From Tyto alba (taxonomy: Eukaryota; Chordata; Aves; Strigiformes; Tytonidae), in contig NW_024881303.1 of assembly GCF_018691265.1 (NCBI RefSeq), positions 10,099,777-10,163,776 of the forward strand: a DNA stretch of 64,000 bases, read 5' to 3'. Numbering within the stretch: the first letter of the stretch is position 1; every line of letters starts with the position of its first letter. A model generated the notes under the pieces. The model was not told the origin of the DNA. It did no database searches and saw only the letters and a program-made list of their open reading frames with translations. The translations under genes were made by a program, and so were the position numbers. Positions 46,730 through 59,600 of this stretch are shown here, piece after piece.

Positions 46730-47240
46730 CAGGGTTTTCAAGATATTCTGTTTGATTTTTATTACTGATGAAAGATTTATATTGTACTTAATGTGGTGAT
46801 TTGGCTCTTAGTTGTTTTCTCTTCGAGGAAATGACTTCAAACTTTTATTGTTGTTGTTTTAAAATTTAAGAGTGTTTCTTTCCCATTGTGTTTCCTCCCT
46901 TCCTCAAAAGAAATGTCATTTATAGGACACTGGTGTCTGCACCCAAAGTTTTAATTGCTTGTGGAAACTTGTCTGTCTATGTGTCTGTCAGCTGTTTTAC
47001 ACCACAATCCGAAGCGCATTTAAAGAAAAACACAAAAAAAAAGAGATAAAAGAAAATGAAGTGTAATAAAAAGTATAGCTGAAGGGTTTTGTGCGGTATC
47101 TCCATATCAAGAAAAGTTACATCACCTGTGAAAACATCAGATATACTCTTACAGCGCTGCAGTCATTATCCTTATTAGCAGTGTTGTTATTGCCGCTGGA
47201 ACAAGCGCGAGCTCAGGGCCATGGAAACAGGAGGGCTAAG
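46730..47240. promoter_or_regulatory. Candidate conserved non-coding cluster
   Basis: Repeat-free AT-rich sequence with TTTGATTTTTATTACTGATG (46751), AAAGTTTTAATTGCTTGTGG (46946), AATCCGAAGCGCATTTAAAG (47007) and CATTATCCTTATTAGCAGTG (47163), ending in GGAACAAGCGCGAGCTCAGG. AACAATAA-like SOX words appear reversed in TTATTGTTGTTG near 46848. Open frames here are very short, which rules out a coding exon of any length. Confidence 0.37.
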
Positions 47241-47889
47241 GGCCACATCCTGCGGCACGCATGATGGGGGGCCTGGCCCAGACCAGCAACAGTAAACAAA
47301 CTTGTACAGAAGAGATGAGGGAGCATTTTTGGTAGCGGCATTTTTGGAAGAAGTGGTGGTTTTTTGGGGGAAAGAGCGTTTTAGGAAATCTTTTTGTTGT
47401 TGTTTCTCTCGCAGTCCGTGCCTGGCCTCTTCTTGCTGCCACCACCGTCACGGTGCTGGGGCTCAGACTGGCACTGCTCTGCCTCTGGGGACACGTGTCA
47501 GGAGGGCAAATCCTGCCCATTCACCTCGCCAATGACCCCAAACACAGTGGAGCAACCGGCATAAGAAATTGGGCAGGTTCCTAGAAAAGAGGGACGTTTA
47601 TTTGTCTCCTGGACAGAAACTGGCTGTGGTCCGGCAGAGGCCTGCCCACTACCCCACGGGAGAGGCACCCACCGAGTCCACCCTCACCTTCAGCCACCAG
47701 CAACCCCCAAAAATACCACACAATCTTACCGCTCTCCCAGGGACCATGAAAAACTGAAGTGCTTAGTTTAAACGAGTTGCTTCGGTCCCATCTGTGGCAG
47801 AGGGGAGAGGTGGACACCTCCCGGAGGTTTTCTCACCCTAAGGGGAACACTGAGAGGAAAGGTCTACTTCTTTTCATAGGCTCATAGCT

Positions 47890-48015
47890 TGCCCCATCAG
47901 TGATAAACAAAGACCAGTCTGACCAAACATGTTCCCTTTAAAATGGACTACTTCATGCAGGTTGGCAGAATTAAATCTGACCGAAGGTGGATATTTTTGT
48001 AAAAATATTATATTA
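47890..48015. promoter_or_regulatory. AT-rich candidate element
   Basis: CATGTTCCCTTTAAAATGGA, CAGAATTAAATCTGACCG and TTTTTGTAAAAATATTATAT (47993) form a compact low-repeat block; TTTTTGTAAAAA is nearly palindromic. The evidence is compositional only. Confidence 0.25.
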
Positions 48016-51000
48016 AAAAAAAAAAAGCCAACCTCTTTTCCTAGGAAGCCACCCACTTTTTGCATGCCAGCTGCTCTGCTGCCTGGAAGCTTTCCAGACA
48101 AAGTGCAAAAAAGTTTCTGGATGGGCTGCAAATTAATTCAGCAGCAGTTCATTTGTTTCCCTTAGCTGCATGTACCAATTGCAAATAAGGTTAACAGATG
48201 ATATTTGCTACTTAGAATAGTTTATAAAACACTACAGGAATTATTTATAGCTTGCCTTCTCTGCATGCATGGAGATTTAATTTGAGGTTCAAGAAATCAA
48301 GCTCTCTAGCACAAGTTAAACCCCCTCTTGTGAAAGTTTCATAAATTACCATCAAGGGAGAACACTGTACAGACTTCTACCATGCCAGCTGGTATCCTGG
48401 AAGATGGGTTTGCCACTTTATCAGTGAGAGGAATCACACCAGTTTTCACAAGGAAACAAGAAAACAGATGAATTGATGTTCATATTGTTTTGCATAGGTT
48501 GCTGATCTGTACTGTTGGAGCTCCATAGCAATCATCAGTATTAGTACAATCTGCCCCTAGGAATTTGAACAGAAGAGGAGTACCATAGGCCCAGACTGCA
48601 CTATTGATGCCATCAATTCATCATCAGAAATGTCTCTTCTCCAGATCAAATTTAACCCCTCAGACTTCATAGTTATGGGATGATATTTGGCTGGATCACT
48701 CCAATTTAGCAGATAGTTACATATGAATCTGGAGAAGTTCTTCTGCATGTACAGTTACTTATTTTCCATTTCAAAATGAGATGGGCCACTTGTGCGTATA
48801 AATGGTCTTGAGGTATTCCTACAGCACCATAAGAGATTAAAAAATCAGTCTTTCTTCAGCCTCAGAAAGGGGACAGTTGATGCCTCCAAAGACTGTTGAA
48901 CAAGCTCTGTGCTGGAGAATCACTTTAGAAAGAAAACAAAACAGAAGTGCCTGTGCTTTCAAGACTGATTTTTTCTCCATGGGGTCTACCAGAACTTGTG
49001 ATACTGCTGCCAATTTAGCTCTGCTTCTGTGAGGAGTACTTGCAAATGTTCGGAGCAACTGAAGGTAAATCTGGTTCACCTTTCTTCTCCATCATGCCTG
49101 TGAACAATGGTGACCCACCTCTCCAGGAAAATCCTGCAGATGGCAGGTGAGGTGACCATGAGGCCTTCAGATAATAGGCTGGAGACGGCTGCAGACATTT
49201 CCAAAGGCATAAGCACCATCTAGCAGTGAGCTCTGTGCAGCGAGTACAAGGCATCCAATACATGTAAGTGCCAGGAGGTGCCTAGCATTTGAAAAATTTA
49301 TGTACTCATTGCCGACATGAACACTGAGTCCCAGGGATCCTGGTCACACAGAAACAAGTCAGGCCCTTCAGGCATTCACAGACCCACCATTTCGTCATGC
49401 TGACTTTGTCAGAGTCAAATACCACTTGGCTTGAACTGAGGGTCTCTTCAGCTTGCCTGTGGAATCATAGCTTCTCTTTTCCTTGCGTCCTCTCTAGATT
49501 TGAACCAGGTTGAGTAATTGGAGAGATCAAGCAGGAGTTAGATACATGGCTCTTCTTTCAAAGTCAGATAAAACAATGCTTACTTCCTTGCATTCCTTCA
49601 GGGAGCCAACAGGAGGGATCTAATGACCTAGTTCATATGAAGCTCTTGAGATACTCTTTTTGCTTCAAAGGCTGAATGTAAATTTTGTGCTTGTATCTTG
49701 TGTGGTTAAAGGACTTGGAAGGAGTACAGAGGGGAGGTACAGAGGGCACTGCTGTCTGTTTGCCTGAGGGACAAATAACAAGTAATGGCAGTGCCTTGCC
49801 ACAAAAAGGTTGGACGATAAAAGTCTTGCTCGTTGCCATTCAGGCTTTGTTGTCATGATGTGGGGACTGCCTCAGAAACTGAAGATCCCTCAGTGTGTGC
49901 CAGAAGTGATCCCCCAAATGATTTTGACAAAGTAGTTTTGGTTTACATCCCAAATTCAAAGACCTTCAACTTCTTCCCAGGCATCTTCTCACATATCGAA
50001 CCTTCTGCCTCTCCCAATACTCTGCCACTCAACCGTCACCTCCTTGGGTGCCATCCCTGCTCCTGGAGTGTAAAGGGATTAATCTGAGAGCTCTGCCCTT
50101 CCTGAGAGCCGGTGGCTGTGCCCCACAGCCATCCAGGCACAGGCTGCTAAGGTCGTACCACTGAACACCGGTGTGGAGGCATGGAGGCAGAGAAGTGACT
50201 GGGAGGGCAAAGAAATTCCATGGGTTGCATCTTTTCCATTTAAAGTATCATCTCCCCACTTCCCTCTCTCTGCCCAAGGGCACTGGTCTCCAGATTTTGT
50301 CAAATTCTTGGTCTCAGTAGTGGCAGGATGAGATGAGCAAGGGCATCCAGTTTGTGTCAGCTTCACCCCACCAAGGCTGTTTTCCTTCTGCTGTTTCTCC
50401 CCCCTTTTGTTGAGGTGCAGATATCTCTTCTCCTCTCCCATCCTGTTATCAGTGGTCTGAAGTCACCACAGCTCCTGCAGGCTGTAGAGTTGAGCCCAGG
50501 CCACAGTGCTCAGCCCTGCAACAGGAATCAAATCAAATGAGGACTCTGACCAAATGTAGCATTAACTGATGGTAGGCAGCAGTATATTTCTGAAAGAAGC
50601 CTTGCATGATGGGATTTGGTGCTAACATGTCCCCTCGAAAAGCCTCCTCTTGGTCAGAGCTTGCAGAAGTCACACAGGCTGGATGTGATTTCCAGACAAA
50701 GACTGTACAAAACCCAGATATTGCAGGCTGTTGATGGCTTTTAGAAGGGGTTGAAAACATCATCAGCACAGCATAATTATTCATGAGACAGGCCAATTTC
50801 AATGCTCAGCACAACAGTTTTAAACAATACTTGATGAAAATTACTTTCCAAGTCTGTTGAGAGGCTGATAGCATCCCTGGTTACATTGCTAGTCCCGCTG
50901 GTGTGCTCATTCTCAAATAGTCATATTAGAGGCAGATGTCGCACAAGAATGTAACTCCGCTAACCATTAAGAGACATTGATCTCCTTTGTCTTCTGAAGC

Positions 51001-52994
51001 AAGTTTCCATGGGATTATACTGGGTAGAATAATTTAAGATTAAAAAAAACAATAACAATCCTAAAATAATTTAATGGGATATTTCATTAATCTTTTTTCT
51101 ATGGAAGAATCCAAAATAATCAGGGGTAAGGGGACACGTCTCCCAAGGGGTAAATGGCCATGAAACACTAGCTCACATCCAATTTCTGTGGGACCATGAC
51201 ATTTAGGTGTGGTTGGTATCTTTGCAAATCTCCCTGCTAGCTGAAATTCCACTCTCCCATTCTGCCAGAAAACAGTAGTGATTTTTGGTTTTCACGGGGG
51301 TTTTCTTTTCACTTTAGAAAGGCTTTCAAAACCCAGGTGCAGAGCTTTGGCATTAGCAACCTCCCCAGAGCACTTTATAGCACATAAATCTTGCTCCCAG
51401 TTCATCAAACAGTGCTGGAGTAAGCCAAGGAACCATGAGAACATAAATTGCTCTCCCCCTCCCTTCCCAATTATCAGAGATTGTTGCTGCTTCTTCAGAG
51501 GCAAAGTGAGGTGTTTTATTGCTTTAAATATGACATTAACACTGATAAGGATGCTGACTTTGTTGGGCATGAGCATTTTCTATGCAAAGAAGTTTTTTTC
51601 ATTTTTTCCAAAACTTCCCTTGGTGGACCAGCTGGTCTTCTGCCTTCACCCTACTCTGGAACAGATCCTTTGACTCTCATCTTTGCTTTAACCCCGGGTC
51701 TGAGTCCTTTAGCAAGGCTGGAACTGTTTTGCAGCTGTAGTCAGGAACAATCACACTGTTTCTCCCAGCTGAAGACTTAACTGGGCACGTGGCTGCCTTC
51801 TTAACACTGAAGCAGAGCAAAATGTAAAGTGTTGTAAATGGGATAACATGACAACCCTTCGGTTGCGGGTGTTTTGGTCCTCTGTGCTCCCAGGGCTGTA
51901 TGCTACTGGACAACCCAGGGTGCATTGCTTTTTGCTGATGAAGAGCTTTGCGAGGGTGGGAGAGGAGGTAACACCACTGACACTATTCCTTTCCCACCCG
52001 AGGCGCCTTGGATCAACACACCCTTTTTGCCCAAAGTTAATGCTGCAGGTGCCAGACCGGTTTGCAACCAGTGATGCACAGGCTCAAGCTGAGCCATGCA
52101 GAGCCAGAGGAGAAGAGAGCACCTCCAACCTGTTAGGAAATCAGGATTCACACACAAAGCAGGAACTGCATTTAGGGGTTTGTTCAACCTCCTGCTTACA
52201 CTCAAATCCTTACTTTAATCTACAATGGCATCTTGCTTTGTCTTAATGAAGTTATGCAAAAAGTTCTTCACTGAAAAGGCCAACCCTGGATTTTCTTTCT
52301 TCTCTTCAAGTTGAGATGAAAAGGACTGCCTGCAGCCTGAAAATTTGTTTCCTTAAGGAAATGGGAAGCAAAGAACTTACTTCTATTAATGCTTCATATC
52401 AAGCACCTTTGAATTTCAAGGGGTAAAAATTAGCCTTTACTCTGTTGCTGTGCCCAGGTTTTCATAACATTTTTCCCACTCTGCTGGATCCAAGGTCAGT
52501 CCGCTGCACTTCTACTTAGGGCTGTTTTAATTCTGGTCTCTTAGCACTGATTTCTGTGTGCAAGAACATGGAAGCCACACCCAGTGTGTGCTACTCCCAG
52601 GCATTAACAACCTTGTGCTAAATAAACACACAAAGATACTTCTGCATCTGGTTTTATTGGCAGCAGAAAGAGACATTATATGTCTCTGGAAATCTGATAA
52701 AGCACTGACATATAAATCCTGGATTGCAAATATTGCCAGTTTAACTCCACTGGACTGAATTTGCTGCAATGCTTAAGGTGGAGAATAAGATTTCTTACTT
52801 TTTCTAAGCACTGTAAACCAGACAATTTTAAAATTAGTATTTGGCAATATCTACAACTTTCTACAAGCAGATAATAACCCCTCAAATTCAGTTTCTGCAG
52901 TCTGACATGCTACTATATGGTAATGATTTTTCATTTGTTCTGCCTTATTTGTGGATCATTGCACAAGTCTGTCTTCCTTTCATGAATACTTTAA
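48016..52994. other. Non-coding region, no gene seen
   Basis: Unique-looking sequence, with no repeat family I can name. On the minus strand at 48.5-49.3 kb three short adjacent frames (60-82 codons) in different phases might be a decayed reading frame, but none matches a family I know. Other frames reach 132 codons (51848-52246) without motifs. Confidence 0.5.
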
Positions 52995-53140
52995 AAAGCT
53001 GGATAGTTGCTTGGTAAAGGCCTGGGCTGGTGCCTGGGTATTGTGCAGTCTATGCCATGCTCTGTCACAGACTTTCTGTGTGACCTTGGTAAGTGCCTGC
53101 ACTTCTCTCATTTCTCAATTTTCCATCATTGCAGTATGCA
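52995..53140 (+). mobile_element. MIR-type SINE fragment
   Basis: The core CTGTCACAGACTTTCTGTGT followed by GACCTTGGTAAGTGCCTGCAC (53061-53102) and CTCTCATTTCTCAATTTTCC fits the MIR consensus order: CTCTGCCACT, TGTGTGACCTTGGGCAAGT, CTCAGTTTCC. The preceding GCCTGGGCTGGTGCCTGGGT may be the upstream TGCCTGGGTTC segment. The 3' tail has decayed. It is non-coding: an open frame of 95 codons spans it but carries no family signature. Confidence 0.72.
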
Positions 53141-55784
53141 TTTCCTTTTTTCCATACATTGCCTCTAAATCCCTTGAACTAGGAAATATCTCTCAATATA
53201 TGCATCTTTATACAGGGATTACCACAGATCTTGTTTAAGTTTTCAGATTCTAGAAGCAATATGTTTAAATTAAGAAAAAAAAATCTACTATTTCTTTTGT
53301 CACTACAATATTTGAGAATATTTGAGCATGAGATATATATATTTGTTTAACCTGTGTTTGCAACCACCATCAGATATGGAGAAAATAGTCAGTGCTATGA
53401 ACTGCTGCTTGGATGCAGGCAGGAGAGGCAGCTGAGACGAGGGAAGAACAGCAACACCCCTGAATCACTTGCAAGTGAGATTTAATACTCGGAACAGTAG
53501 AACCTTGCTACAGAAGGGGACTGCCAGACCTTGTCTCTGCTATGAGCTGTGTGTCCTTTCCCAGCAGTGGGCTGAAATGCTCTATTCAGGAGCCCTGAAG
53601 CGTGCTGATCTCCCCACTCCCCTGCAGCAGTGCGAGCACGCCCCGTTCTGCTGCCATCAAATCCTGCAGGAGATGTTCCCGTCCGCCCTCCTCCCTCCCC
53701 AGTCACCCACTGTCACCCTTTGAAAGGGGGTGGTTCTGGAAGTATTTTTCATTGTCAATGAGGAAAGTGAGCACAGTTTTGGGAACCTGGAGTGGGGATG
53801 GGCTTGAAGGATGAGTTTGCAGAAGAGCAAGTGGTAGAGTTGGGTTTGTACAGTAAAGGTGTAAGGAAACATGGTCAGTAGAGCGCTAAGGACAGGGTAG
53901 ACAGAGAGTTTTGGCAAGAGTGGTGGAGGAAGATGGAAAAAGAGTGGACTTGGATTGAAGACAGGGAGTTTAACTTTGGCCATTGCTGATAATGAGTCTT
54001 CATGAAGAAAAACATGAGCAACCAGGACATGAGAATTTCCCTTAGACCCCAGGATTTTCCTGGCCTGGAGAACACAGAAGAATCTGGCTGTTTTTAACAG
54101 GAAAACAAAGTCTGCATCTGTTTAAAAGTTAACGTCTCCTCCTGTAGTCCCCATTCCTGCCCTTTTCAAGAATTTCAACTGTGAGACATCTGGCAAGAAA
54201 CTTCCCTCCTTGCTACCAAAACAAAACCGCCACCTTCCCCAGCAGACGGGGTAGTCTAGTACAGCACTGATGGAGGAAGCCATTGCTGAAATATTCAATT
54301 CAGCATGTTTAAAGAAGCTTCATCAAATGAAATCTAAAACAAGAATCTTTCAAGGGATAATTTTTTATTTAAGCGACAAAATTTGTATTATTAGTGGTAT
54401 AGACATTCAAGGTGCACGTATGCAGTCTACATTTAAAGAATGTATTATCTATACATTAAAAAGTCCCTCAGAGTGTTATGGAAAAAGAGTACCTACAGAT
54501 AACTCTAACACAAGCAAAGCTGTGAGTACTTAACTGATTATCTTTGCTTAAGTGTCCTCTTAGAAACATACATCTTCATATGCAACTTAATTTACAGAGC
54601 CTAAGTATGAATGAAATTTGCCCCCCAGAACTTCCATTTGATTATTTCAGACTAGATTCTTTTCTTAGCTCCTTGGTGTCTGTTAAATCTGGACCTCTTC
54701 TGAAGAAATGTTGCTAGTGCTCTTGCCCATGCTTTACTATAATTAAGTAGTTTTCTATGTTTTCTCTTGATGAAAGTGTAAGATTTGTGCTTTGGGGTCT
54801 ATGTTGCATTTATAGTTTCTAAATGGGCCTTTGTAGTTAAATCCTAGAGCTATAATTCATCGTAGAGCAACAGTATACAGTTAAGCTTTGTTAAGTAAGT
54901 AATTATGTACTATATGTGTGTATAACAAAAATTTGAGGGCAAAATTCTCTGAGACACAAAATGGGGGCAGAAGATATGCTGGAGATGGATCGTGGCCAGC
55001 TGCTTGGGTACAATTACGTGATATGTTCGCTTTGATGGTAAAGCTAGCCTCAGATGCTCCAGTGAAGTAGAAACATTCCAAACACTGTGTTTAATAATTT
55101 AATTTTCCACTAAAAAATGTGTGTCCTTCAAAAATGCATTCTTGCTGAAACAACTTAATCAGTGACAGATGTTATGACAAGGTATAACGTAGATCTTTCA
55201 TGAGCTCTGTGGCTCAGAAAAGGATTTTGCCAAGCTGGATCAGCTGAGAGGCATGGTATGTTCATGAGAGAAAGATGAAAATAGCTGCAGTGTGTAATTG
55301 TCATCCTGGAGTTTGGTGGATTGACACTTTACACCAGCACCACTTGAGAATCAGGGAGGGTTACTGGAGCTGAGTGTTAAGTACATGAGCCTGAGCAGCA
55401 TAAATGTCACAGGAATAAGGCTGGTTTGTGAACTGGTGTTTTTTCATAAATGAGTCTCCTGCCTTTGTTTATAGAAACAACTAAAGTCCATGTACTGGTT
55501 TGTTCAAGCACTATCTTTTTCCCCTCTCTCTTTGCCTTTTCTTCAAATAAGAGAATAGGACAGGTTATTCTGAGCTTACAGGAAATGGCAATGATATTAA
55601 TCACTGATTAATCACGATCTCTAACAAAGGCCCTGCTATTTTGAATATTCATATTGCCATGGCATTAGGAATGTCAGAATTGCCACTGTTCTGCTGATAG
55701 TGACACATCCCCACTCTTCCCGCTCAGCATTTCTGGAACGCAGCTCCAATGAGAGTGAACCGTGCTGTTTCTTTCTGAAGTGCT
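53141..55784. other. Non-coding region, no gene seen
   Basis: AT-rich in 54.2-55.6 kb and GC-richer in 53.5-53.75 kb. An 87-codon plus frame at 54270-54533 has an ordinary amino-acid composition but no recognised motif. Nothing else is supported. Confidence 0.5.
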
Positions 55785-55905
55785 GCCCCTGTTCTCCAGA
55801 TGGGAGGCAGAGACACAGAGACATGAAATGACTTGGCCAGATCACATGGGATCCCATGGAGAGCCAGGAAAGGAATGCAGGTCTTCTTAATCCTGGCACA
55901 GGGAG
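55785..55905 (-). mobile_element. MIR-type SINE fragment, reverse orientation
   Basis: On the plus strand CCAGATGGGAGGCAGAGACA, then CATGAAATGACTTGGCCAGATCACA (55822), then GAAAGGAATGCAGGTCTTCT (55868) read as the reverse complement of MIR, whose reverse strand normally shows CAGATGAGGAAACTGAGGCA, GTGACTTGCCCAAGGTCACA and GAACCCAGGTCT in that order. Spacing is close to the consensus. It lies inside a 138-codon minus-strand open frame, which is therefore mainly repeat sequence. Confidence 0.75.
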
Positions 55906-56434
55906 GGAACTTTGTTTCTTATAAACAAAATAATTCTCATACCTGACACAAAAGGATGTATCAAGGTGATGAATGTATGTGTGAGTACATGTGCACGTAG
56001 ATAATACGTATATGATGTGTGTGAGATATATAATATTAGATGTGTAACTCATTCAGACTTGGCCAGGAAGAGCTATTGTAGTGCTGAACAAATTTATGCA
56101 AATAAGCCACTGATGAAATTAATAAACTTTACAATACTCTTCAGGCAAATCAAATGCTTGTGGAACTGTTAGTTCCAGAGCCCCAACCTAGAAAATAGGT
56201 TATGATGGAAAAACGAGTCTTAACAGAGGATGAGGGTGTATGAAGAGGGAGTTACCTGTTGTCCATCTCCCTGCCACCACCCCAAGGCCATTCTTGGCTT
56301 AGACCTCCAGAATTAGCCTTTGAGCCAGGAATTTTCTTGCACAGCTACTAGTCAGCTTGGGGAGTTTGTTGTTTTAGAAAGCTGTGGAGGCAAGGAGTGC
56401 CAGTAGGGCCAATTGGGATTAGACAAATTCATAA

Positions 56435-56699
56435 ACAAAAGGAGCAAGCAGGGATGTGCCCTCTAATGTCACAAGTTGGAACACGGAAAACTCCAGTTAG
56501 ATATAAAGCTAAAAAATTTTTACCATGGTGGTCAAATATAGTACAAGTCACTCAGAGATGTGGGATTTCCCATTCTCAGAGATGGTCAAGGCTGGACTGG
56601 ACAAGTCCCTGAACAAGCTGATCTGATTAGCCCTACTTTGAGTTGGACTGAGTGGTGACTGGAGGTGCCTCCCAGCCTAAATTATTCCTTGGTTCTCTG
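56435..56699 (+). mobile_element. Older CR1 LINE 3' fragment
   Basis: This follows the order of another CR1 subfamily tail. It has ACAAGTTGGAACACGGAAAA near 56470, a decayed TTTTTACCATGGTGGTCAAA near 56516, CAAGGCTGGACTGGACAAGT near 56587, TTAGCCCTACTTTGAGTTGG near 56627, and a GGAGGTGCCTCCCAGCCTAA segment near 56661. It ends in AATTATTCCTTGGTTCTCTGA, a degraded form of the ATTCTATGATTCTGTGA tail. It is clearly more diverged than the copy at 32.6 kb, so it is an older insertion. No coding part is left. Confidence 0.88.
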
Positions 56700-59600
56700 A
56701 CTGAGTTACCAGCTCTTCCTTTTATTACTCTCTCTCTTCCCTCTCTTCCTCATCTGGCTGGCTTTCTCCCTAACGTGGCTGGTCTTGCAGAAGGATGGGT
56801 TTGCTCTCCCCTCTTGCCCAGCTACCCTCAGGCTGTGGCCTTCAGGATTCCCATAATATTCTCAGGTCTCATGTCTTTTAAGGCTAATTTATTTTCTCTT
56901 CTCCCTGGAGATTTTCCAGTCCCAGCTCCTCGAAACAGAAATGTTGGTTTCCTCAGGCAGCAGGTCCATGGCACTCTTACTCCATCAAGAACCCCTGGGA
57001 TTTAACTGGCCAGGGCAAGAGCTGGCCCAACCCTGGTTTCCATGGTCATAGTACATGAATTTCCTAACATTCATTACACATTTTACCTGGCCCATGTCCC
57101 CACATTACCAGCCCTAGTACAGGAAGCCTGCAAAGAATTGGTAGAAATTATGGCTGGGCATCAAATAAGCATTCACTCGAAAAAACATCAGATAATCTTG
57201 GCCCATCTGGCCCATGGTCTCACATTTAAAAGAAGTGGAGGTTGCACCCAGCTTAAATTGGTTTTGGTCTCTGCACAACAAAAGCCTTGCTCTAGCTGAC
57301 CTTTCAATGCTCATTTGTCGATACAAAGAGGCAATGACAACATGAGATGTATTAACAGGAAAGAAGACACTGAATTTCAAGTGTCTGTACTAGAACTGGG
57401 AGACTGTTTTAATGTTTTGTGCGTCTTCCTGCCCTGAAGTATTTCAAACACTCATGTCTTGTTTGCTGAACACTCTGAACAATACACATGTAGTTACAGA
57501 TTGATGTAATAAATTACCTAAAGAACAAGACGATCTTTCAGAACAGAGGACAATTTTGAGGAAGTTTAGTTTTTAAATGGCAATATTTATCCGCTTAGTA
57601 CTTTAGAAAGAAAAAAAATAATTGTCTCAGCTGTTGGGCTCAAAACCCACCTGGAAACATTAGAAAAGGCCTATATTCAGTCTTTGAAAATGTATGTTTC
57701 TGTGTATGTGTGAATGCATATGTATATATGTATATAAAAATAAAACAAAATAACAGTGGATAGGACCAAATTTTCACAAGCCAAGTGAATTCCAAAGCTC
57801 AATTTTTATTTTAGATAAATGCACATTTCTGAGCCAGTGTAAGGATATGAAGCTAAACAGGAACAGGCTGGATAAGCAATGACGGAGGGCGAGTTTCTCC
57901 TCCAGAGGCTGTGCTGGAATGGCTGCATTGGCAGAGACCCCAGATGGAGATGTGTATATGCTAATGACAGGAGCTCCGTATCTGATACAGTTACGCTGTG
58001 TCTTCTGGTAATACAAGCTGGGTCAGCAAAAGAAATCTTGGAAGGTCCTACTGGATGTTGATGTTCTGCCTCAGGAAGATTTCCAGAGTTTGTCTTTGTT
58101 CTGAGTGGGGCTGAAAACCTGAAATTTCAAAATTACTGTAAAGGAAAACTTTGGGAAAACAAAAAACCAAACATGGGTTATGCTTGTTGATTTTAATTCA
58201 GTCTATTGATCTGATTAATTCTGATTTTTCAGTGTTTCCATTTTGCAGTATATTGCATGAAGATTTTCTTACAATATGATCCATGCTATAATAGAAAATC
58301 GAAATGAGAAGATCTTGTAGGGTGAAAAATGCAAAATCCTTTATTATCAGAAAGGCGGAATAGGTTGTTTCAACAATTTTTCTGCTTGATTTTACAAATC
58401 TTACAGATTTTAACAGAACCAATTAGTCTTACTTCCATTGTCATTTCTCTGCCTACCCCAATTTCTAAATATTAAATAATTAGAGAGTAAAAGACGTACC
58501 CGATGGCCAGCAGTTCCACGTAGACAAATCCTGGTTGTAATTTAGGTAGTTTTTCTCTTGATCAGAGAAGGCAAGGTACCATTGTAGGAGGTTACCAAGG
58601 GATGTGACAGACTCCTAACACTTGAATTCTGTAAATCAAGATCACATAATTCTGAAAGGCATACTTTACATCAGCTGGAAGTTATGAGGGCAGCAGCAGG
58701 AACTGTGAAGTGAAATTCCATAACCTGTGTAAATGCTTAGAAAGATCTTTTTGGCCCTTTATCAAGCCATTATTTTCTGATCCAGTTCTGAGTTCAGTGA
58801 AAGGGGATATGTGCAGTGATGTGCCATACCTATTACCCTATCTGACAAACATCTTTCTGTTTCAGAAGTCTCCATGACAGATACAGCACAGCCTGCCTGG
58901 ACACTGTATTCTTCATTTACTCAAGTGTGTTATTTATATACATTTCCATGGGATCAACTTAATTACCCAAGGAGTGACAACTCCAAGTTTTGCAAGTGGG
59001 GCCACTAAACACAGCAAGGGATCAGCAGTTGGAATATGAAGTGGCTTCAACTTAAAGAGGTGTGTGACAGCTCATGCTGTTCCCACAGGCTGTCCAGGGA
59101 AAGATGATGTCCTCTCACTTCACGTTGGTCTCTGGTTTTGTTTAAGTGATAAATTAGTGCCATACATTTGCTCTCTGTCATGAAGTGAACAGAGGAAGTG
59201 ATTATCATCACTGCTGCCTTCCAAATAATAATGAAGGCATCCCCTTCATTTCCATGGACTTTTCAGTATTTGATCACCTGCCCCACTTGAGCAAAGTGTC
59301 CTCTTCCCAGGGGCACATCATGGGATCTGTCAGCCCTGCTGAGGGTTCAACTTGGTTTCAGTTCTTCTGTGCACATGAACAAGTCTCTCCTTGGTACAAA
59401 GATGTCCTGATTTGTGATATGTCTGCTCTGAAAAGGGTTGTTTCAAAGCAGTCGTTCAGCCATCCCTCAGACACAGAAGAGAAACGATGATGCTCAGTAT
59501 CCCCCATGCTCCACTGTGGATCACCACAATTCAAATCAGGACCAAAAAACAAACCAGAAAGAAATAAAACAAATTGAAGCTGCTGTCTTTCCTAACAAAG

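Noticed and set aside
48537..49263. Possible decayed reading frame on the minus strand
   Set aside because: Three short frames in different phases lie close together, but no protein family is recognisable in any of them.
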